The position numbers were made by a program, and so were the translations under genes. 64,000 nt of DNA from Candidatus Methylumidiphilus alinenensis (lineage in GTDB: Bacteria > Pseudomonadota > Gammaproteobacteria > Methylococcales > Methylococcaceae), in contig QJPH01000314.1 in assembly GCA_003242955.1 (NCBI GenBank), forward strand, positions 1 through 64,000. Reading direction: 5' to 3'. Under the pieces are notes generated by a model that had not been told where the DNA came from, made no database searches, and was given only the letters and a program-made list of their open reading frames with translations. Position 1 is the stretch's first letter; the number at the start of each line of letters is the position of its first letter. Positions 58,194 to 64,000 of the stretch are shown here, in pieces.

Positions 58194-58204
58194 TACCCGA
58201 TGGT

Positions 58205-58356
58205 AGGTGATTTCCAATAATGAATCCACCAAAACCGAAATGAATTGTCCACGAAAATCACGAACAATTCCTCCGCAAAACCTTGCCAAGCTGGGGCTTG
58301 GCGTTCCTTCTGGGAGCGCCAAGCCCCAGCTTGGCCTTTGGATGTGGACATCACCT
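58205..58356. mobile_element. MITE-like element family B, copy 3 (152 bp, internally shortened)
   Basis: aggtgatttccaataatgaatccaccaaaaccgaaatgaattgtccacgaaaatcac shared with copies 1 and 2. Confidence 0.8.
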
Positions 58357-58482
58357 TACGCAGCACCCACCTATAGGCCGTAGCCTCCATACGGGCTACC
58401 ACTATTCAAAGTCTGGACAGACGAAGTGCGGTTAGCCCATCACCCATCAGCAATTTTCGCGGGCTGAAGCCCACTCCTACTG

Positions 58483-60492
58483 CTAAAATAACTTCTCAAA
58501 CTCTTCCGCCGACACGGGTTTGGAAAACAAATACCCTTGCCCATAATCGCAACCGGCCAGCAACAGTAAGTCGCGCTGTTCCAGCGTTTCTATCCCCTCG
58601 GCGATAACCTTCATGCCCAGTTTGTGCGCCATCAGGATGATGGCCTCGCACAACGCCAAATCGGTGGAGTTGCCAGTCAGATTGCAGACAAAGTTCTGGT
58701 CTATCTTCAAGTAATCAATGTCAAATTTTTTCAGGTAGGCCAGCGACGAATAGCCGGTGCCGAAATCGTCGAGCGACACTTGCATGCCTGTGTCCCTAAA
58801 GGCAATCAATTTTGCTGCCACTATGGGGGAAATGTCCAGCAACAAGCTTTCGGTGATTTCCACTACAATACACGACCCAGGCAGGCCCAAGCGCTGTAAA
58901 TACTTGAACCAATCACCATGGTCGACGCCTTTGTCATGAAACTGCACGGGGGATTTGTTGACGCTAATTTGGAAAAGAGGGTAATGATTCGTGCGCCATT
59001 TTCCCACCTGATTGGCCGCCTGTTGGAATACCCATTCGCCTATCTCAATAATCATTCCGGTATCTTCTGCGACCGGGATGAATACGGCAGGGCTGATTAG
59101 CCCAAGCGTGGGATGTTGCCAGCGGACCAGTGCTTCGGCTTTGTGGATGTCGCCGGTCGCCAATTCCACAATGGGTTGGTAAGCCACCCAGAATTGATGG
59201 TCGGCCAATGCGCTGTGCAAGTCATTTACCAGCCGCAACCGGGTCTCTGCCGCTTGCTGCATGCCCAACGTGAAATAACAAAAACGGTTGCGCCCCTGCT
59301 GTTTGGCGGCGTACATGGCCTGGTCGGCTTTTTTGAGCAGATCGTCCACGTCAATGGCATCATCTGGATACAGCACAATGCCGATGCTGAACGAAACATA
59401 GCAGCTTTCATTTTTTAATTGGAACGGTGCCGCCATACTGTTTAGAATGCTCTGGGCAACACGGGCAATGCTTCGCGGATCGTCCAGTTCGCCCAAAATG
59501 AGGGTGAATTCATCGCCGCCCAAGCGCGCCAGCGTGTCGATCTCGCGTATGCAGCCTTGCAGGCGTTGCGCGATTTCCTTTAGTAACCTATCCCCGATGT
59601 CATGACCGAGTATGTCGTTGATGTCTTTGAAATGGTCAAGGTCGAGAAACATGAGTGCAAACTTCTGGTCTGCCCGATGTGATTTTTTGATGGCCTGCTG
59701 TAGCCTGTCAAGAAACATTCGACGGTTTGGAAGCCCGGTAAGCGAATCAATGTAGGCTTGATGGTGAATGACTTCCTCCGACCGCTTTTTATCCGTGATG
59801 TCTAATACCGCCACAAGACAGCTTTGCCGGGTTTTGTCGGCAATCGCTTCAATAGTCACCCAGCGGAGGTTGCCATTCGCCTGTAGGCTTATCTCGCAGC
59901 ACAGTGTGCTACCACAAGCAAACACATTTCCCAGAAATTGGTTGAAAATAGCCTGGTATTCGCTGGATACGGAATTTGTAAAGTGTTTCCCGGATAAATT
60001 GGATCGCTCGAAACCTAGTAAATCTTCCCCGCGGAAATTCGTCTGCTTGATGATGCCCCCAGACCCCAAAATAAAATAGGCAATCGGGGCAAAATCGAAC
60101 AGTTCGGCATAGCGTTCCAGTGCTATTTCAGCCATTGAGCGGGATTCGCGCAATGCCTCGTTCTGCATCTCCAACTCAATCTGATAGACTTGCAATTCAT
60201 GCACAAGCTTGTGTGCGGCGGTCTTCTGTGAAACCATCAGGTGGCCTGCCGCGGCCTTCTGTGCGTCGGCTAGTTTTCCTGCTGCGGTCTTCTGTGCATC
60301 GGCTAGTTTTTCTGCCGTGGCCTTCTGTGCATCGGCCAGTTTGACCGCCACGGCTCGCTGTGCATCGGCCAATTGGCTAGCCGTAATATGGTCGTCGGCG
60401 AGCAGCCGTTCTGCTCGTTGGCGCAGTTCAGCGATTTGGCGCAGTTCAGCCGCATTCTGAATAGGGTTAAGTTTCTTTCTCATTATTGACAC
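58483..60492 (-). CDS. PAS-GGDEF-EAL diguanylate cyclase/phosphodiesterase with N-terminal 11-residue repeats
   Basis: LARLGGDEFTLIL, EALVRWQHPTLGLISPAVFIPVAEDTG, VSLDDFGTGYSSLAYLKKFDIDYLKIDQ. Confidence 0.95.
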   Translation of the reverse strand: MSIMRKKLNPIQNAAELRQIAELRQRAERLLADDHITASQLADAQRAVAVKLADAQKATAEKLADAQKTAAGKLADAQKAAAGHLMVSQKTAAHKLVHELQVYQIELEMQNEALRESRSMAEIALERYAELFDFAPIAYFILGSGGIIKQTNFRGEDLLGFERSNLSGKHFTNSVSSEYQAIFNQFLGNVFACGSTLCCEISLQANGNLRWVTIEAIADKTRQSCLVAVLDITDKKRSEEVIHHQAYIDSLTGLPNRRMFLDRLQQAIKKSHRADQKFALMFLDLDHFKDINDILGHDIGDRLLKEIAQRLQGCIREIDTLARLGGDEFTLILGELDDPRSIARVAQSILNSMAAPFQLKNESCYVSFSIGIVLYPDDAIDVDDLLKKADQAMYAAKQQGRNRFCYFTLGMQQAAETRLRLVNDLHSALADHQFWVAYQPIVELATGDIHKAEALVRWQHPTLGLISPAVFIPVAEDTGMIIEIGEWVFQQAANQVGKWRTNHYPLFQISVNKSPVQFHDKGVDHGDWFKYLQRLGLPGSCIVVEITESLLLDISPIVAAKLIAFRDTGMQVSLDDFGTGYSSLAYLKKFDIDYLKIDQNFVCNLTGNSTDLALCEAIILMAHKLGMKVIAEGIETLEQRDLLLLAGCDYGQGYLFSKPVSAEEFEKLF
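60205..60375 (-). repeat. 33-bp coding minisatellite encoding (K/Q)LADAQK(x)AA(x) hendecads
   Basis: QLADAQRAVAV KLADAQKATAE KLADAQKTAAG KLADAQKAAAG HLMVSQKTAAH. Confidence 0.85.
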
Positions 60493-62908
60493 TTAATTCC
60501 GCCTCTAATTTCTTGCTTGTGGACAAATCATCCACTTTGACCTGTAGTTCTGCGTTCACGGTTTGCAGTTCCTCGTTTAACGACTGCATCTCTTCCTTGG
60601 AAGTCATCAATTCCTCATTGGAGGACTGCAATTCTTCATTGGTCGATTGCAACTCCTCATTGGACGACCTAAGTTCTTCCTGCCAGGTTTGCATTGCTTC
60701 ACGCATCGTCTGTAGTTCGTCGCGGGCTTCTTGCAATTCGGCCTGCAAAAACTGCTGTGCCGCGTTGGGTGACTTGCGGACGGGTGGCTTCGCGACATCG
60801 GTAAATACGATGATCAGCAAACCCTTTAAGGTTAGGGGTTTGGTGATTGCCTGCACCGTGAGGTTGATGGATTGTGTCCCGCCATTAGTATCCACCGTCA
60901 AACCTAGCAGGTGAACGGCGTCGATTTGGTGTTGCGCTTTCTTCAAAGCACTGGCAAGTTCATGGCGCAGCCCCTCGCGCGCCATGGCGTAAATATTCCA
61001 ATTGGCCTTGCCTGCGGCCGGCTCCAGATATTTGCCGGTGCGGCCACTGGTGTAAAGAATGTCGCCATCGGCATTGGTCAATACTGCCGCCGGAGAGAAA
61101 TGTTGCAACAGCAACTGGTCTGCCAGCGTTTCCAGATTGGCGATAGGCTTGGGTCGGCTGTCCTCGTCTTGGGCTATGGATGCCACTGGAAAATATTTTG
61201 CCGGGAAATCAATTTCATTGATCGGCAAAAGGTGTTCAATACGCTGATAAATCCTTGATTTATTGTCAATAAGATGAAATAGATGGGGAAAGCCGCCTAT
61301 CGTTTCGGCATTGCCGAGCAGCAAAACACCCTGTTTGACCAAACTATAGTGGAACAGCGGAATCAGCTTTTTCTGCAATTCAACCCCGAGATAAATCAGC
61401 AAATTTCGACAGGAGATGATGTCCAGCCTAGTAAACGGCGGGTCCATGATGACATTCTGGGGGGCAAAGATAATCATGTCACGAATTTCTTTGTTGATGC
61501 GATAGCCAGCCCCATCGGCGCTAAAAAAACGGGCAAGGCGTTCTACCGAAACATCAACGACACTATGGGATGGGTAGAAACCAATGCGCGCCAAGTCAAT
61601 CGCATCTTGATCGATATCTGTGGCAAAAATTTGTAAAGTGAACCGTTGCTTGAGTTGGTTTTGTGCCAAGACTTCTTTGAAGATGATGGCAAGGGAATAG
61701 GCTTCTTCCCCCGTCGAGCAGGCCGGTATCCAAGCACGCAATGCCTTGCCCAACGGATAACCGGCCAATAGCGCGGGAAAGACATCGTCCTTCAGAAATT
61801 CCCAGACAGCGGGATCGCGAAAGAAATGGGTGACACCGATCAGCAGTTCCTTGAACAGTAATGCAATCTCCTGTGGATTTTCCCGCAGATAGCGCACGTA
61901 TTGGGCAATGACATTGATTTGGTGCAGTTCCATGCGCCGTTCGATGCGGCGGTAGAGGGTATGCTTTTTGTAAAGTGAGAAGTCATTGCCAGTCCTTTCC
62001 CGCAACAGGATGGCGATTTGTTCTAGGGCACTTTGCGATTTCAGTTCCAGGATCGGTTCCGTGACGGTGCGGAGTCCGCGCCTGTTGTAGTTGAGATAGG
62101 CGAATATCCGCCCCCACAGTTCTTCCGGTGGTGCAACGATGTCTATGAGTCCTTCAGCAATCGCACTGCGCGGCATGGAATCGAATTTGGCCGAATCAGA
62201 GGATTGCGCCACGGCCAGCCCGGCATTCTCCTTGATGGCACGCAGACCCAAGGTACCGTCGGAACCCATCCCGGAGAGTACGACTCCGACGGCCCGTTCA
62301 TGTTGGTCGTCGGCCAGTGCCCGGAAAAATGAATCAATCGGCAGGCGCAACCCCCTGGGTGCGACGGGATCCAGCAGGTGAAGCTTGCCATGCAAGATGG
62401 ACAGGTCTTTGTTGGGCGGAATCACATACACGCAATTCGGTTTGACTTGCATGCTGTTGGCGGCCTGGGACACCGTCATCTGAGTGGCCCGTTGCAACAA
62501 TTCTGGCAGCATGCCTTTGTAAGCCGGGTCCAAGTGCTGAATGACGATGAATGCCGCACCACAGGTAACCGGGATAGGGCTAAAAAATTGTTCCAAGGCT
62601 TCCAGGCCCCCGGCTGACGCGCCTATGGCGATGATGGATGGCGCACTTTCCACTGTGACGATTTCATGGTCTTTCGGCGTGGTTGCGGACTCATTGCCGA
62701 TGCCGACTGGCTTTAAGGAAGCATGCGCTGGCTTGACGGGACGGGATTTGACCATATGAGCGTGATTTGATTTAGGCAAGGAATGTCTCCCTTTATTGAC
62801 AGCATATAGCATCCTACCCTGAAGTTCTGTTCGATGCCGCACAAAAAAATGTATCACGGACCCTGCCTTTAGGGGTGCGATTAAAAGTGATACACACGAA
62901 GTAGGCAA
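60467..62908 (-). CDS. CheB-CheR fusion protein with C-terminal coiled coil; start uncertain
   Basis: IGASAGGLEALEQFFSPIP, VVLSGMGSDGTLGLRAIKE, CheR RAWIPACSTGEEAYSLAIIFKEV and IISCRNLLIYL, coiled coil SSNEELQSTNEELQSSNEEL. Confidence 0.92.
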   Translation of the reverse strand: MPTSCVSLLIAPLKAGSVIHFFVRHRTELQGRMLYAVNKGRHSLPKSNHAHMVKSRPVKPAHASLKPVGIGNESATTPKDHEIVTVESAPSIIAIGASAGGLEALEQFFSPIPVTCGAAFIVIQHLDPAYKGMLPELLQRATQMTVSQAANSMQVKPNCVYVIPPNKDLSILHGKLHLLDPVAPRGLRLPIDSFFRALADDQHERAVGVVLSGMGSDGTLGLRAIKENAGLAVAQSSDSAKFDSMPRSAIAEGLIDIVAPPEELWGRIFAYLNYNRRGLRTVTEPILELKSQSALEQIAILLRERTGNDFSLYKKHTLYRRIERRMELHQINVIAQYVRYLRENPQEIALLFKELLIGVTHFFRDPAVWEFLKDDVFPALLAGYPLGKALRAWIPACSTGEEAYSLAIIFKEVLAQNQLKQRFTLQIFATDIDQDAIDLARIGFYPSHSVVDVSVERLARFFSADGAGYRINKEIRDMIIFAPQNVIMDPPFTRLDIISCRNLLIYLGVELQKKLIPLFHYSLVKQGVLLLGNAETIGGFPHLFHLIDNKSRIYQRIEHLLPINEIDFPAKYFPVASIAQDEDSRPKPIANLETLADQLLLQHFSPAAVLTNADGDILYTSGRTGKYLEPAAGKANWNIYAMAREGLRHELASALKKAQHQIDAVHLLGLTVDTNGGTQSINLTVQAITKPLTLKGLLIIVFTDVAKPPVRKSPNAAQQFLQAELQEARDELQTMREAMQTWQEELRSSNEELQSTNEELQSSNEELMTSKEEMQSLNEELQTVNAELQVKVDDLSTSKKLEAELSVNNEKET

Positions 62909-63229
62909 TACTTGAAATTACGCCGGGAGTGCAAGGCTTGCCTTGCTTGCACACCCCATCGCAAGGCAAGCCTTGCACTCCCGCATCGCTTTTAATCGCA
63001 CCCGCCTTTAGGTGTTTTTAGACTATGTGCGAAGGCGCACTGACTGCGGTCGGATTTAGGGATAATCTTTTTAACAGATCGTTATCGCAGTGCCTCATTT
63101 AACTTGATAGCCCCATTAATTCTAAAACTATTCATGTGGCTAAATCGTTAATTATGCCCCTCTTTATAATGGGTTTCCGCACTACATGCGATAGCGACAT
63201 CAAACCGTCATTTTTTTAGGATAGTCCCC

Positions 63230-63310
63230 ATGGGCAAATATGTGATTGGATGGCTGTTAGGCATTCCGGCAATTGTGCTGGTTTTTATTTACCTCGTATT
63301 CGGAAAATAA
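63230..63310 (+). CDS. 26-aa single-TM small protein
   Basis: atgggcaaatatgtgattgga...ggaaaataa encodes MGKYVIGWLLGIPAIVLVFIYLVFGK; 11 nt ahead of the BON-domain gene; not in supplied ORF track. Confidence 0.55.
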   Translation: MGKYVIGWLLGIPAIVLVFIYLVFGK

Positions 63311-63321
63311 AGGATATCACC

Positions 63322-63801
63322 ATGCAAAGTTTAGGAAAAGTAAACTTTACCGAAGAATCGGCTGTTAAAGTGGTTGTGAGAAACTTTAATTTAAAGGCTA
63401 TCACAATACCCTACCAAATAGGCTTGTCAACGTTAGTTTTGGCAGCAGGACTAATGCTGGCAACTGGCGCAATCCGCGCCGAAGGCACTACCCCCGCCCA
63501 CCCGCAACTCGAAAACACCGCACGGAATTCCCGTGATAATGGCAGTGCCACCCTCACGCCTGAAGATCAAAAGGAAACTCGCGGTGACATCAATCTCACG
63601 GCTGCCATCCGCCGGGCTGTCGTCAGGAGAAAATCGCTGTCAATTGACGCACAAAACGCCAAGATCATCACCCGCAACGGTGTTGTGACCCTGCGCGGAC
63701 CCGTCGAAAACGCTGCGGAAAAAATCAAACTGCAAAAAATCGCCCAAAAAACACGGGGAGTCAAGCAGGTTGATAATCAACTCGAAATCAAAACGCCTTA
63801 A
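63322..63801 (+). CDS. BON-domain periplasmic protein
   Basis: AAIRRAVVRRKSLSIDAQNAKIITRNGVVTLRGPVENAAEKIKLQKIAQKTRGVKQVDNQLEI. Confidence 0.9.
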   Translation: MQSLGKVNFTEESAVKVVVRNFNLKAITIPYQIGLSTLVLAAGLMLATGAIRAEGTTPAHPQLENTARNSRDNGSATLTPEDQKETRGDINLTAAIRRAVVRRKSLSIDAQNAKIITRNGVVTLRGPVENAAEKIKLQKIAQKTRGVKQVDNQLEIKTP

Positions 63802-63822
63802 TCGGCTCAACGGAGAAACATC

Positions 63823-64000
63823 ATGAATAAAGCAGTTTTTTGCATCGCCAAAAATATCGATCAGGCCGAGCATATTGTCAATAGTTTGAAGTTTGCCGGC
63901 TTCTCGAATAACGATATTTCCGTCCTATTGCCGGATAAATCCGGCACCAAGGACTTCGCCCATGAAAAGCACACTAAGGCACCGGAAGGTGCTGCCATCG
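63823..64000 (+). CDS. Partial ORF, stress-protein-like N-terminus (runs off the window)
   Basis: MNKAVFCIAKNIDQAEHIVNSLKFAGFSNNDISVLLPDKSGTKDFAHEKHTKAPEGAAI, open to window end. Confidence 0.7.
   Translation, partial: MNKAVFCIAKNIDQAEHIVNSLKFAGFSNNDISVLLPDKSGTKDFAHEKHTKAPEGAAI

Overview
This 64 kb window looks like a chromosomal segment of a gammaproteobacterium, possibly a methanotroph or methylotroph. That assignment is inferred from the gene mix (phosphoketolase, pyruvate-phosphate dikinase, bacteriohemerythrins, MoxR); no marker gene proves it. I support about 55 coding regions. Housekeeping genes include lipB, ffh, rdgB, purC, a YajQ-family gene and a djlA-like gene. There is a CBA-type heavy-metal efflux operon with two tandem TolC proteins and a PII-like protein. 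Other groupings are a LOG / cytidylate-kinase-like / orphan ATP-synthase-epsilon / PPDK cluster, an accessory Hsp70-GrpE-J-domain-TPR operon, a YoeB/YefM toxin-antitoxin module inside inverted repeats, and a stress/signalling accessory region at 48-64 kb. I saw no rRNA, tRNA, CRISPR array, transposase or prophage. The most unusual aspect is a dense population of small palindromic, MITE-like repeats nested inside each other. Several have visible target-site duplications, and two have entered reading frames: an in-frame palindrome inside LipB and a repeat-derived C-terminus on a GtrA-domain protein. An 8-bp microsatellite lies just upstream of a Crp/Fnr regulator. All product names come from reading motifs by eye; no database search was run.
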